From Dehalococcoidia bacterium (GTDB lineage Bacteria; Chloroflexota; Dehalococcoidia; Lucifugimonadales; HRBIN23): 64,000 nt of DNA. The stretch is from NCBI GenBank assembly GCA_025060295.1, contig JANXCH010000007.1, positions 1 through 64,000 of the forward strand. Direction: 5' to 3'. Made by a program: the position numbers and the translations under genes. The notes under the pieces are model-generated. The model did no database searches, was not told the DNA's origin, and saw nothing but the letters and a program-made list of their open reading frames with translations. The first letter of the stretch is position 1. The number at the start of each line of letters is the position of its first letter. This document shows, in pieces, positions 50,425 through 59,287 of this stretch.

Positions 50425-51186
50425 GTGGAGAAAGGTGTTCTCTCGCGTCGGCGGCAGCAGTTGAGCAAGGAGGCCATAGACCTGGCCCTGCGGGGCCAGT
50501 GGGAGCAGGCGGTTGCCATTAATCGGGAAATCCTCCAGAGCTTCCCCGAGGATGTGGAGGCGTGGAACCGCTTGGGGCGCGCCCTGATGGAGTTGGGGCG
50601 CTACGAGGAGGCCACCCAGGCTTACCAGAAGGTGTTGGACATCTCCCCCAGCAACACCATCGCCCGCAAGAATCTGGAGCGCCTGAAGCACCTGCAGGGC
50701 ACCCAGCCCCAAGTGCCCCCTAGCGCCGCCCCCACCACCGTTTTCCTGGAAGAGGCAGGCAAGGCCACCACAACGGCCGTTCGCCCCCAGGTTTCTCGGG
50801 AGGTGCTCCTGCAACTGGACCCGGGCGACCCCCTAGACCTGCGGGTGCAGGGCAACCTGGTATCTGTGGCCACAGCGCAGGGGCTGACATTGGGGTATTT
50901 GGAACCCCGCATCGCCCATCGCATCCGCACCCTGATGGAGAAGGGCGACCGCTTCAGTGCAGCGGTGGCGTCGGTGGGCGACCAGCGCCTGACCGTCTTG
51001 GTGCGTGCGGTGGCCACCCCTTCGGGCGAAACCCCCTTCCCCCTCAGCGACTACCCTCTGACCCAAGCCTTGGAGGAGGTGGACCTGGAGGAGGAGACCA
51101 CATCCCCCGTGGCAGAGGAATCGGAAAACCCAGACGAGGGTGCCGAAGAGACCCCCGAAGAAGAGGAGGCCGAAGAAGGGGTGTAA
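50425..51186 (+). CDS. TPR protein with HIRAN-like segment and acidic tail
   Basis: A 253-residue protein. Residues 17-90 are about two tetratricopeptide repeats (AIDLALRGQWEQAVAINREILQSFPEDVEAWNRLGRALMELGRYEEATQAYQKVLDISPSN in pieces). Residues 127-200 (LQLDPGDPLDLRVQGNLVSVATAQGLTLGYLEPRIAHRIRTLMEKG) resemble a HIRAN-like fold. The last 40 residues are almost all Glu/Asp. It may be an adaptor for protein or nucleic-acid complexes. GTG start with GGAGAGGAG upstream. No function is known; the HIRAN link is weak. Confidence 0.72.
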   Translation: MEKGVLSRRRQQLSKEAIDLALRGQWEQAVAINREILQSFPEDVEAWNRLGRALMELGRYEEATQAYQKVLDISPSNTIARKNLERLKHLQGTQPQVPPSAAPTTVFLEEAGKATTTAVRPQVSREVLLQLDPGDPLDLRVQGNLVSVATAQGLTLGYLEPRIAHRIRTLMEKGDRFSAAVASVGDQRLTVLVRAVATPSGETPFPLSDYPLTQALEEVDLEEETTSPVAEESENPDEGAEETPEEEEAEEGV

Positions 51187-51190
51187 CCCC

Positions 51191-51586
51191 CTACCCACCC
51201 CTCCTGTACTCGCGCAAGAGGTGCTCTGCCCGCTCTAACAAAGCCAAGGGGCTGAAGGGCTTGGCGAAGAAGGCATTCCCCCCCGCCCCATAGACCTGTA
51301 ACTCGGCACCCGGGTCTGCCCAAGCGGTTATCACAATCACGGGCACCCGCCCCAGCACGGGATCCTGGCGCAGCGCACGGGTAAGAGCCAAACCGTCCAT
51401 ACGGGGCATGCGCAGATCGGTGATGACCAAGTGGGGGCGTATGTGGTAGGCCATCTCCAGGGCTTTTTGGCCGTCCCGCGCCAGGTGCACCTCAAACGGG
51501 CCCCCCGAGAAAGTCAGGGCCAACAGGTCGCGCAGGTCTTCCTGGTCCTCCACGATGAGGATGCGCCAGACCCCCGATGCGTCCAT
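51191..51586 (-). CDS. Single-domain response regulator
   Basis: A 131-residue receiver: WRILIVEDQEDLRDLLALTF (acidic pocket), phospho-Asp in LVITDLRMPRMDG, the Thr/Ala of VIVITAWAD, and Lys of NAFFAKPF. No output domain is present. The start ATG at 51586 has GGGGGGA seven bases upstream; in-frame starts at 51610 (ATG) and 51673 (GTG) could add an N-terminal piece. No histidine kinase is nearby. It could relay a signal to another protein by contact. Confidence 0.88.
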   Translation of the reverse strand: MDASGVWRILIVEDQEDLRDLLALTFSGGPFEVHLARDGQKALEMAYHIRPHLVITDLRMPRMDGLALTRALRQDPVLGRVPVIVITAWADPGAELQVYGAGGNAFFAKPFSPLALLERAEHLLREYRRGG

Positions 51587-51780
51587 CAGACCATCCCCCC
51601 CGAAGGGCATAGACAGGGCACCGGGAGTGTGGCTGTCCAGGATAACCGTTCGCAGCAGGGCATCATCGCTCACCTTTGCCCCCTGGTGCAGGATCCCGTC
51701 TTTTTCCTTATCATAGTCCTCACCAGGGGTGCCCCAGACTCCGTACAAACCCCCAACTTCCCTGAGGGGAAAGGAGCGTC

Positions 51781-52209
51781 GTGATTCGCTTGACCGAGGA
51801 GATGCGGGAGGCCATCAACCCCGCCCTGGCCCGAGGCATGCCCTGCCTGCTCATCACGGCGTGGCAGGATGGGTGGCCCGCCGCCGGCTTCCGGGGGAGC
51901 ATGATGGTCTATGACGAGGAGCACCTGGCCTATTGGGAACGCACCCACGGGCGGGAGTTGGCCGCCCTGCGCCAGAACCCCCGGGTGCTGGTCATTTTTC
52001 GCGACCCCGTCAAACGCATTGGCTGGAAGTTCTACGGCACCGCCACGGTGCACGAGGCCGGGCCGGTGCGGGAAGCGGTGCTGGCCCGCACCGTGCCCGA
52101 GGAACTGGAACGCGACCCCGAGCGGAAGGGGGTGGCCGTCCTGATACGGGTGGACCGGATCACGACCCTGGGGGGACGGGTTGTGCAAGAGCGGGAGCCT
52201 GGGGCGTAA
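51781..52209 (+). CDS. Pyridoxamine 5'-phosphate oxidase family protein
   Basis: A 142-residue split-barrel flavin/F420-binding protein: MPCLLITAWQDGWPAAGFRGSMMVY, LAYWERTHGRELAALRQNPRVLVIFRDP and a final VAVLIRVDRITTLGGR. PPOX-fold members bind FMN, heme or F420. The substrate is unknown. Start GTG with AAGGAG four bases upstream. Its last 50 bases overlap the 3' end of the convergent acyl-CoA synthetase gene, an unusual depth of overlap. Confidence 0.82.
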   Translation: MIRLTEEMREAINPALARGMPCLLITAWQDGWPAAGFRGSMMVYDEEHLAYWERTHGRELAALRQNPRVLVIFRDPVKRIGWKFYGTATVHEAGPVREAVLARTVPEELERDPERKGVAVLIRVDRITTLGGRVVQEREPGA

Positions 52210-53620
52210 CCAGACGCTCCCGCCGCTCCCTGTAGTAGTCCCACACCTTGCGGTAGGCGGTGGCCGCCCGCAGGAAGGAGGGGAAGGCCGGCACCCCCCG
52301 TCGCGCCAGGGCCAGGCGCACCTCCCGCTCCTCCCCCTCCCGATGCATCGGCGTCAGGACGCACAGGAAGGGGCGCTCATACCGCTCCCGAAACGCCCCC
52401 AGCAGGTCCACCAGGCGGTCTAACCCCCTCTCCCCCCGTGGCACAAACGCCAGGTTCACCTCGTAGCAGATGGCGTCAATGTGGGCATCCCGCGCCAGGA
52501 TGTCCAACACCCTCTGCACCAGGTCCAGGTTGCGGATGGTGGGGGTCATGTCCATAGGATTGCGGTAACTGCCCCCTACCGTGCTGTAGAAGGTGGCTAA
52601 CTCCTGGTAAGAAGCAGACGAAAGCAGGGGCACCTGCAGCCCCGCCTTGGCGAAGGCATCGGTGATGACCACCGATTGCCCCCCGGTCATGGCCACCAGC
52701 CCCAGGCGAGGCCCCACCGGCTCCTTCAGGTAGCAGAGGGCTTTGACCAGATCCAGGGTCTCCTCGAAGGAATCGGCCCAGAGGGCGTTAGCCTGGCGCA
52801 CCGCCCCCTGCCACAAAGCGGTGGAGGCAGCCAAGGAGGCGGTGTGGGACTGCGCTGCCCGTGCCCCCTCGCTGGTCTGCCCCCCCTTCCACACCACGAT
52901 GGGTTTGCGGGGGCTAATCGCCTGCATCAGGTGAAAGAGCCTGCGGGCGTGGGGCACCCCCTCCAGATACATGGCGATCACCTGGGTTTGGGGGTCCTGC
53001 CCCAGGTAGTCCAGGTAGTCGTCGGCGTGGAGGATGATGCCGTTGCCCATGCTCACCGATTTGCTGATGGTGATCCCGTGCTGGTAGCCCACCAGGCTGA
53101 AGGCGTTGGCGTGGGTGCCGCTTTGGGAGATGAAGCCCACCGGCCCCCCCTCGCCATAGTATTGGTCCACATGGTGGCGCAGGCCCCAGCGGGGGTTGAA
53201 CAGCCCCATGCAGTTGGGGCCAACGACCTTCATGCGCGCCGCACGGGCCATCTCGGTGAGCACCTGTTGGAGGCGGATGCCCTCCTCCTCGCCCGTTTCG
53301 GCAAAGCCCGCAGTGAAGAACATCACGGCGTGGACACCTTTGTGAATGGCGTCCTGGAGCACGCGGGGGGCCACATGGCGGGGCACCGCCACGATGACAT
53401 AGTCCACCGCCTCGGGGATGTCCCGCAAACTGGGATAGTTGGGGAAGCCCAGGGCGCGGATGCCCTCTATCTCCTGGGGGTCCACCTGCACCGAGTACAC
53501 GCGCCCTCGGATAGTGCTGACCGAGCGGAGCCACATGTAGTCCCGATCCCTCTTATCCCCCACCACAGCCACCACCCGGGGGTGGAACATGCGGTCCATC
53601 TCCTCAAAGGTCCAGCCCAT
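52160..53620 (-). CDS. Acyl-CoA synthetase (NDP-forming), alpha/CoA-binding subunit
   Basis: A 486-residue subunit of an ADP-forming acyl/acetate-CoA ligase. It has a CoA-binding Rossmann domain (VVAVVGDKRDRDYMW, VDYVIVAVPRHVAPRVLQDAI, VVGPNCMGLFNPRWG), the succinyl-CoA-synthetase-like domains (GFISQSGTHANAF), and the phospho-His site ARAAQSHTASLAAS. It makes acyl-CoA from an acid and ATP, or the reverse for ATP gain. The ATP-grasp partner is upstream, two bases away. N-terminal part shows FHPRVVAVVGDKRD where others have PksVAviGAS. Substrate unknown. Confidence 0.88.
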   Translation of the reverse strand: MGWTFEEMDRMFHPRVVAVVGDKRDRDYMWLRSVSTIRGRVYSVQVDPQEIEGIRALGFPNYPSLRDIPEAVDYVIVAVPRHVAPRVLQDAIHKGVHAVMFFTAGFAETGEEEGIRLQQVLTEMARAARMKVVGPNCMGLFNPRWGLRHHVDQYYGEGGPVGFISQSGTHANAFSLVGYQHGITISKSVSMGNGIILHADDYLDYLGQDPQTQVIAMYLEGVPHARRLFHLMQAISPRKPIVVWKGGQTSEGARAAQSHTASLAASTALWQGAVRQANALWADSFEETLDLVKALCYLKEPVGPRLGLVAMTGGQSVVITDAFAKAGLQVPLLSSASYQELATFYSTVGGSYRNPMDMTPTIRNLDLVQRVLDILARDAHIDAICYEVNLAFVPRGERGLDRLVDLLGAFRERYERPFLCVLTPMHREGEEREVRLALARRGVPAFPSFLRAATAYRKVWDYYRERRERLVTPQAPALAQPVPPGS

Positions 53621-53622
53621 CC

Positions 53623-54345
53623 CTACCCTCCTGTGGGGGTCAGGATAGCGCTCTCCTCCAGCACCACGCGGGCATCCACAGCCAGACAGCCCTGGGGATA
53701 GGCGAACACAGGGTTGAGGTCAATCTCCCGCACCTCGGGGTGTTGTTCCAAGAAGGCAGAGAGGGCCAACAGCGCCTTCTCCAAGCCCTCCAGGTCTACG
53801 GGGGGCTGTCCCCGGTAGCCCGCCAGCAGAGGGAAGCCCCGAATCTCCCGGACCATCTGGCGGGCATCCCGCGGGGTCAGGGGCACCAGACGGAAGGAGA
53901 CATCCTTCAGCACCTCCACAAACACACCCCCCAGCCCGAACATCAGGTAGTGGCCGAACTGGGGGTCTTTGCCTGCGCCCAGGATGACCTCCACGCCGGG
54001 CGGGGCCATGCGCTGGACGGAGACACCATGCAGGCGGGCCTGGGGAGCTCGGGTGCGGGCGCTCTCCATCACATCGCGATACGCACGGGCAACGGCCGCC
54101 CCGCTGGTAAGGTTCACCTTCACCCCGCCGATGTCGCTCTTGTGCACGATGTCGGGGGAGACGATCTTGAGGACGACGGGCCATCCCAGGGTGCGGGCGA
54201 TGCGCACCGCCTCGGGGGCGGAGCGGGCCAGGTGCGTGGGGACGATGGGGATGCCACTGGGAGACAAGAAGGTTTTGGCTTCTACCTCGGTGAGGAGGGT
54301 GCGCCCCTCCCGGCGCAGGGTGGCGAAAAGGTCGGCAGTGGACAC
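53623..54345 (-). CDS. Acyl-CoA synthetase (NDP-forming), ATP-grasp beta subunit
   Basis: A 240-residue ATP-grasp protein: LTEVEAKTFLSPSGIPIVPTHLA, PVVLKIVSPDIVHKSDIGGVKVNL, VQRMAPPGVEVILGAGKDPQFGHYLMFGLGGVFVEVLKDVSF and the end EIDLNPVFAYPQGCLAVDARVVLE. It is the nucleotide-binding half of an ADP-forming acyl-CoA synthetase and pairs with the alpha gene just downstream. The two polypeptides correspond to domains fused in many bacteria. The start ATG has GGAGGGGGC nearby. It diverges from the thi operon. Confidence 0.9.
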   Translation of the reverse strand: MSTADLFATLRREGRTLLTEVEAKTFLSPSGIPIVPTHLARSAPEAVRIARTLGWPVVLKIVSPDIVHKSDIGGVKVNLTSGAAVARAYRDVMESARTRAPQARLHGVSVQRMAPPGVEVILGAGKDPQFGHYLMFGLGGVFVEVLKDVSFRLVPLTPRDARQMVREIRGFPLLAGYRGQPPVDLEGLEKALLALSAFLEQHPEVREIDLNPVFAYPQGCLAVDARVVLEESAILTPTGG

Positions 54346-54412
54346 GCCCCCTCCTTGACGGTATCGTTCCCAGGGTAGCAGAGGGGGCGGAGGGCGTCAA
54401 CGGTTGCACGCG

Positions 54413-54441
54413 TTGACACCCCAGGGCGACTGTGCTATAGT
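54413..54441 (+). promoter_or_regulatory. Promoter of the thi operon
   Basis: TTGACA, 17 bases, TATAGT, with TG-n ahead of the -10 (TGCTATAGT). The transcript would begin about 10 bases before the riboswitch. Confidence 0.85.
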
Positions 54442-54457
54442 GGGGGCGGACAAGCGC

Positions 54458-54557
54458 AGAGGGCACGACGGGAGCTGGGGGAACCCGGCTGAGAGGGTGG
54501 CTGATACCGCTGCCGACCGTCATCACCTGATCTGGGTAATGCCAGCGCAGGGACCTG
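54458..54557 (+). promoter_or_regulatory. TPP (THI-box) riboswitch
   Basis: The conserved elements are in order: GGGAGC...CCGGCTGAGA, a variable GGGTGGCTGATACCGCTGCC arm, then ACCTGATCTGGGTAATGCCA and GCGCAGGGA. CTGAGA binds the pyrimidine side, and the ACCTGATCTGG...AATGCCAGCG part the diphosphate side. It stands between the promoter and thiG, so thiamine diphosphate should turn off thiG-thiE-thiS. Confidence 0.95.
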
Positions 54558-54569
54558 GGGCGAGAGACC

Positions 54570-54600
54570 ACAGCGCCGCTGGCATGCCCAGCGGCGCTGT
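54570..54600 (+). terminator. Expression-platform hairpin of TPP riboswitch
   Basis: ACAGCGCCGCTGG, loop CATGC, CCAGCGGCGCTGT: 13 perfect pairs right after the aptamer and 20 bases before the thiG ATG. Only CGTTTC follows, so the T-run is poor. It may terminate weakly or act by hiding the ribosome site. Confidence 0.75.
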
Positions 54601-54619
54601 CGTTTCGGGGAGGGGCGCT

Positions 54620-55411
54620 ATGGACGACCCGCTGGTCATTGCTGGCAAGGCCTTCCGCTCCCGCCTCATGGTCGGAACGGGCAAGTTCCGCACCCCCCAG
54701 GAGATGGTGGACGCCATCGCCGCCTCGGGTGCCGAGATCGTTACTGTGGCCATTCGCCGCCTGGACCTGTCTCACCCCAACCAGAAGACCATCCTGGACT
54801 ACCTGGACTGGACGCGTTACACCATCCTCCCCAACACGGCGGGGTGCCGCACGGTGGAGGAGGCCCTGTTCATCGCCCGCCTGGGGCGCCAGGTTACAGG
54901 CTCTCCCTGGGTGAAACTGGAGGTGGTGCCCGACCCCAAGTACCTCCTCCCTGACCCGGTGGGCACCCTGCGGGCCGCCGAGCAGTTGATCAAAGAGGGG
55001 TTTGTGGTGCTCCCGTACATCCACGCCGACCCGGTGTTGGCCCGCCAGTTGCAAGAGATAGGGTGCGCCACGGTGATGCCATTGGGCTCGCCCATCGGCT
55101 CGGGGCGGGGCATCCTCACCAAAGAGGAGATCGAAATCATTATTGAGCAGGCGACGGTGCCTGTGGTGGTGGATGCGGGCCTGGGCGCCCCTTCGGACGC
55201 CTCGTTGGCCATGGAACTGGGGGCGGATGCGGTGCTGGTGAACACCGCCATTGCCCAAGCCCAGAACCCCGTGCTGATGGCCGAGGCCTTCCGCCTCGGG
55301 GTGGAGGCCGGGCGCAAAGCCTACCTGGCTGGGCGCATCCCCAAGCGGGCCTACGCCTCGGCCACCAGCCCCTTGGAGGGGGTGCCCCAGCCCGTGCGGC
55401 GCGGCCCCTAG
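54620..55411 (+). CDS. thiG: Thiazole synthase ThiG
   Basis: A 263-residue TIM barrel: [34 protein letters not shown], the Schiff-base lysine at residue 99 (WVKLEVV), [16 protein letters not shown]-like segment [35 protein letters not shown] and [29 protein letters not shown]. It forms the thiazole phosphate of thiamine from DXP, ThiS thiocarboxylate and dehydroglycine. The start follows GGGGAGGGG. It is first of thiG-thiE-thiS under a TPP riboswitch. Confidence 0.97.
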   Translation: MDDPLVIAGKAFRSRLMVGTGKFRTPQEMVDAIAASGAEIVTVAIRRLDLSHPNQKTILDYLDWTRYTILPNTAGCRTVEEALFIARLGRQVTGSPWVKLEVVPDPKYLLPDPVGTLRAAEQLIKEGFVVLPYIHADPVLARQLQEIGCATVMPLGSPIGSGRGILTKEEIEIIIEQATVPVVVDAGLGAPSDASLAMELGADAVLVNTAIAQAQNPVLMAEAFRLGVEAGRKAYLAGRIPKRAYASATSPLEGVPQPVRRGP

Positions 55412-55420
55412 CCCCCCGCC

Positions 55421-56077
55421 ATGCCCCTGCCCCGGCCGTGCCTGGCCCTGGTAACCGACCGTCGTCTCTACCCCACCCTGGAAACCCTGGTGGAGGCGGT
55501 GGCCCAGGCGGTGGAGGGGGGCGTAGACCTGGTCCAGGTGCGAGAGAAGGACCTGCCCGGCGGCCCCTTGCTGGAGGTGTCCCAGCGCTTGCGGGAGGTC
55601 ACGCGGGGGCGCGCCCTTCTCTTTGTGAATGAGCGGGTGGATGTGGCTCTGCTGTGCGGTGCCGATGGGGTGCATCTTCCGGAGGCGGGCCTTCCGCCAA
55701 GGGGGGTGCGCCGCCTGGTGGGGGCGCGCCTCCTCATCGGGGCGTCGGTGCACAGCGTCCCCTCCGCCCTGCGCGCCCAGCAGGAGGGGGCTGACCTGCT
55801 CATCGCCGGCACCATCTTCCCCAGCCGCTCCCACCCCGGCCAGGAGGCGGTGGGGGTAGGCCTCTTGGCAGACCTGCAGAAGGCGGTTACCCTGCCGGTG
55901 CTGGCCATTGGGGGGGTAACGCCCCAAAACGCGGGGGCGTGCATTCAGGCGGGAGCCAGTGGGGTGGCCGTCATCACGGCCATCCTGGGCCAGCCCGACC
56001 CCCGCGCTGCGGCCCAGCGCCTGAAGGAGGCCATACGCCAGGCTTGGGAGAAAGGGGGGTGGGCATGCTGCGCCTGA
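55421..56077 (+). CDS. thiE: Thiamine-phosphate synthase ThiE
   Basis: A 218-residue TIM barrel: CLALVTDRRLYPTLETLVEAVAQAVEGGVDLVQVREKDLPGG, LLFVNERVDVALLCGADGVHLPEAGLPPRGVR, GTIFPSRSHPGQEAVGVGLL and VLAIGGVTPQNAGACIQAGASGVAVITAIL. It joins the pyrimidine and thiazole units. It is nine bases after thiG and overlaps thiS by 13 bases. Confidence 0.96.
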   Translation: MPLPRPCLALVTDRRLYPTLETLVEAVAQAVEGGVDLVQVREKDLPGGPLLEVSQRLREVTRGRALLFVNERVDVALLCGADGVHLPEAGLPPRGVRRLVGARLLIGASVHSVPSALRAQQEGADLLIAGTIFPSRSHPGQEAVGVGLLADLQKAVTLPVLAIGGVTPQNAGACIQAGASGVAVITAILGQPDPRAAAQRLKEAIRQAWEKGGWACCA

Positions 56078-56268
56078 CGGTCAATGGGCAACCCCGCACC
56101 CTAGAGCGCCCCATGAGCATCCTGGAGTTCCTCCAGTCCCTAGGAGTGAACCTAGCCATCGTGGCGGTGGGATACAACGGGGAGGTGCTGGACCGCCAGG
56201 CGTGGGCCACTACGGTTCTGCAGGATGGGGATGTTCTGGAAATTGTGCGCCCCGTGGGAGGGGGATAA
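56065..56268 (+). CDS. thiS: Sulfur carrier protein ThiS
   Basis: A 67-residue ubiquitin-like protein ending in GGG: MLRLTVNGQPRTLERPMSILEFLQ, VAVGYNGEVLDRQAWATTVLQDGDVLEIVRPVGGG in parts. The family normally ends in Gly-Gly, the site of thiocarboxylate formation; one more Gly is here. The ATG lies inside the end of thiE. ThiF, the adenylating partner, is not in the window. Confidence 0.92.
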   Translation: MLRLTVNGQPRTLERPMSILEFLQSLGVNLAIVAVGYNGEVLDRQAWATTVLQDGDVLEIVRPVGGG

Positions 56269-56310
56269 CTCCCCCTCCCCCGGGGCGGGCGTGTGTGGTG
56301 TCCTGGCGTC

Positions 56311-57516
56311 TTACTTGCGGGGCCAGTAGTAGTCGGCGGCCAGGTCGTAGGGCGGGTTAATCAGACGCTGGTAGGGGACGAACCACGAGGCGAACTGACG
56401 CTGGGACTCGTAAATTTTGGCGAAGTCGGGGTTGCGTGCCGCCTCCCGTGCAGCCACACGGTCCCACGCTTTGAGCATCTCCAGAAGGATCTCCCGTGGG
56501 GTTTCCACCACCGTAACGCCTTCCTTCGTCCGCAGGTCCTCCAGCGCCTCATAGTTCATGCGCCATGCCTTGCTCCAGTTGAGCACCAAGGCCTCGTGGG
56601 CAGCCATTTCGATGATCAACTTGAGGTCATCGGGCAGTTGGTCCCACTTGGCCTTGTTGAAGATCACCTCCCCCACCCCCGTGGGCTGGTGAATACCGGG
56701 GATGTGGTAATACTTGACCACATTGGGGAAGCCCAGGCGGTAGTCGGAGTGGGGGTCGCTGTACTCCGCGCCATCGATGACGCCCCGTTCCAGGGCGGGG
56801 ACGATCTCGGCGGCGGGGAGGGTAACAACCGACGCCCCGAATTCCTTAAACACTTCGGAGGCCAGGCCGGCGGCCCGCATCTTGACCCCGCGCAGGTCGG
56901 CCACCGAGCGAATCGGCTTCTTATACCATCCCAGGGGTTCAGGCATCTCTCCCCAGATAGGGAACCAGACCACCTGATACCCTAACTTGGCCACCAGTTC
57001 GCGATAGAGCTCTATCCCCCCGCCGGCGAGGAGCCACGCCGTAAAGTCCCAGTTGTTCATCCCGAAGGGCCCCCCCGTGGCACTGGCAAAGAGGGAGAAG
57101 GCGGTGTTCTTCCCCACCCAGTACCCGCTCCACGAGATTCCCCCGTCCAAGACTCCCTTGTGAACCGCATCCAGCACGTCAAAGGCGGGCACCACCGCCC
57201 CCGCAGGGAGCAACTTAATGACCAAGCGCCCCTTGGCCGCCTCGTTCACCCGCTTGACAAAGTTCTCCCCCCACATGTAGTCCCAGATACCGGTGGGGAA
57301 GGTGCTCTGCACCACCCACTCAATCGGCTGAGCAGCCGGGGCAGCAGGGGCGGCAGGTGCAGGCGGAGGGGGTGCTGCTGGAGCAGGGGTCCCAGGCACC
57401 GAGGCAGGAGCAGCGGGCTGGCGCGCCGGCTCAGGTTGACGTCTACATCCCCCTGCTATCACGACGAAGACGATTAAAAAGACGAGGGGAATAAAAAGGA
57501 GTTTCGTCGCTTTCAT
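56311..57516 (-). CDS. TRAP transporter solute-binding lipoprotein, orphan
   Basis: A 401-residue DctP-type protein with lipobox Cys (FVVIAGGC) and a long Ala/Pro linker to about residue 66. The fold shows [109 protein letters not shown] and [20 protein letters not shown]. No dctQ/dctM gene flanks it, so permeases must come from elsewhere. This subgroup often binds 2-keto acids, but the ligand is not proven. ATG 57516 with GGAGG eight bases upstream. Confidence 0.9.
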   Translation of the reverse strand: MKATKLLFIPLVFLIVFVVIAGGCRRQPEPARQPAAPASVPGTPAPAAPPPPAPAAPAAPAAQPIEWVVQSTFPTGIWDYMWGENFVKRVNEAAKGRLVIKLLPAGAVVPAFDVLDAVHKGVLDGGISWSGYWVGKNTAFSLFASATGGPFGMNNWDFTAWLLAGGGIELYRELVAKLGYQVVWFPIWGEMPEPLGWYKKPIRSVADLRGVKMRAAGLASEVFKEFGASVVTLPAAEIVPALERGVIDGAEYSDPHSDYRLGFPNVVKYYHIPGIHQPTGVGEVIFNKAKWDQLPDDLKLIIEMAAHEALVLNWSKAWRMNYEALEDLRTKEGVTVVETPREILLEMLKAWDRVAAREAARNPDFAKIYESQRQFASWFVPYQRLINPPYDLAADYYWPRK

Positions 57517-57547
57517 ATCCACCACCTCCAGCCGACACTTCGCCCCG

Positions 57548-57577
57548 AATTTAGCAAACTCCCCCTTTTACTGTCAA
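57548..57577 (-). promoter_or_regulatory. Promoter of orphan TRAP binding-protein gene
   Basis: On the minus strand TTGACA, 18 bases, TAAATT, 32 bases before the ATG. Confidence 0.7.
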
Positions 57578-57662
57578 GGCCAACAGAGGCTGTGGGCGAG
57601 GGGCCTCTGCCCTTGTCATATTGGCGCTCGGGCCGCAGCGCCGAGTGGTGGTGCCCCTACCC

Positions 57663-57692
57663 TTGACCCCCCCGTCCCCGTTGGGCTAGCAT
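57663..57692 (+). promoter_or_regulatory. Promoter of rny
   Basis: TTGACC, 18 bases, TAGCAT, in the 241-base divergent gap. The same TAGCAT -10 occurs before purF and the 22-residue peptide gene. The leader is about 60 bases and contains GGAAGGAAGG. Confidence 0.65.
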
Positions 57693-57757
57693 GGAAACGT
57701 CCCCCCATCCTTCGGGGGAAGCACCTTAACAGCATAGGACGGAAGGAAGGTGAGCCT

Positions 57758-59287
57758 ATGATACCCCTTGTGTTGCTCGTCCTTGCCGTCCTAGCGGCCA
57801 TGGGGATAGGAGTTGTCGGCGGCTATCTTGTGCACAAGGCCCGCGCCGACCGACGCCTGGCCGAGGCGGAGGCCCGGCTCCAGGAGGTCCAGCGCCAGGC
57901 CCAAGAGGAGCATAAGCGCCTTCTGCTGGAGGCCAAGGAGGAGGCCCTCAAAGCGCGGGCAGCAGCAGAGGCCGACCTACGGGAGCAACGGCGGGAGCTC
58001 CAACGCCTGGAGGCCCGCCTTAACAACCGGGAGGAGGCCTTGGAGCGGCGGGCGGAGGTGTTGGAGCGACGGGAGCGCGCTGTGGCCCACAAGGAGAAGG
58101 AGGTGGAGCAAGCCCTGGCGCACGCCGAGGAAGCCAAGGCTCAATATCTCAAGCAGTTGGAAAGCCTGGCGGGCCTGTCGGTGGACGAGGCACGCACCCT
58201 ACTTCTGAAACGGGTGGAGGCCGAGGCCGAAAGTGATATCGCCCGCCGCCTCTGGGAATTGGAGCAGCAGTTCCACGAGGAGGCCAACGAGAAGGCCCGC
58301 CGCATCATCGCTCAGGCTATCCACCGCCTTGCTGCTGATGTCACCGCCGAATCCACCGTAACCGTGATCCCTATCCCCAGCGAAGAGATGAAGGGCCGTC
58401 TCATCGGCCGCGAAGGACGGAACATCCGGGCCATTGAGCAGGCCACGGGTGTGGACCTCATCATCGACGACACCCCCGACGCCGTCACCATCTCCTGCTT
58501 TGACCCCGTGCGGCGGGAGGTGGCCCGCATCGCCTTGCAGAAGCTGATTCAGGATGGGCGCATCCACCCCGCCCGCATTGAGGAGACGGTGGCCCTGGCC
58601 CGGCAAGAGGTGGAGGAGACCATCCGCCAGGCGGGGCAGCAGGCCTTGTTCGCCGTGGGGGTGGGTGGTCTGCATCCCGAACTGGTACGCCTGCTGGGGG
58701 TGCTCCACTACCGCACCAGTTACGGCCAAAATGTCCTCAAGCACAGCATAGAGGTGGCCCTCCTGGCCAGTATGATGGGCGCGGAGATCGGCGCCCATGT
58801 GGAGACCTGCAAGGTGGGGGGGCTTCTGCACGACATCGGTAAGGCCCTCACCCACGAACAGGAGGGCCCCCACGCCGAAATCGGTGCCGAGGTGGCGGCC
58901 AAATATGGCGTCCCCGAACCAGTGCGCCGCGCCATCTTGGAGCATCACAACGACCAGCCCAGTTCGGTGGAGGCTTTCCTGGTGGCCGCCGCCGATGCCA
59001 TCAGCGCCTCCCGCCCCGGGGCCCGCAAGGACACCCTGGAGCACTATGTCAAACGCCTGGAGGCGCTGGAAGCCGTAGCCTCCTCCTTCCCCGGCGTGGA
59101 GAAGTGCTACGCCATCCAGGCCGGGCGCGAGGTGCGGGTAATGGTCAAACCCCAGGAGGTGGACGATATCGGGGCCACCAAACTGGCCCGGGACATCTCC
59201 AAGAAGATCCAAGAGACCGTCGTCTACCCCGGCCAGGTGAAGGTGGTGGTCATTCGGGAGACGCGGGCGGTGGAATACGCCCGCTAG
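57758..59287 (+). CDS. rny: Ribonuclease Y
   Basis: A 509-residue RNase Y. The N-terminal membrane anchor is [24 protein letters not shown], then a long coiled coil (residues 25-190), a KH domain ([30 protein letters not shown]) and an HD domain ([37 protein letters not shown]). It is the main membrane-linked endoribonuclease that begins mRNA decay in bacteria without RNase E. Its stop overlaps prmA by four bases, and its terminator lies inside prmA. Confidence 0.97.
   Translation: MIPLVLLVLAVLAAMGIGVVGGYLVHKARADRRLAEAEARLQEVQRQAQEEHKRLLLEAKEEALKARAAAEADLREQRRELQRLEARLNNREEALERRAEVLERRERAVAHKEKEVEQALAHAEEAKAQYLKQLESLAGLSVDEARTLLLKRVEAEAESDIARRLWELEQQFHEEANEKARRIIAQAIHRLAADVTAESTVTVIPIPSEEMKGRLIGREGRNIRAIEQATGVDLIIDDTPDAVTISCFDPVRREVARIALQKLIQDGRIHPARIEETVALARQEVEETIRQAGQQALFAVGVGGLHPELVRLLGVLHYRTSYGQNVLKHSIEVALLASMMGAEIGAHVETCKVGGLLHDIGKALTHEQEGPHAEIGAEVAAKYGVPEPVRRAILEHHNDQPSSVEAFLVAAADAISASRPGARKDTLEHYVKRLEALEAVASSFPGVEKCYAIQAGREVRVMVKPQEVDDIGATKLARDISKKIQETVVYPGQVKVVVIRETRAVEYAR

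Noticed and set aside
53720-55927. 735-codon minus-strand open frame over thiG/thiE
   Set aside because: It is the antisense of the thi genes and riboswitch; the real genes have clear families.
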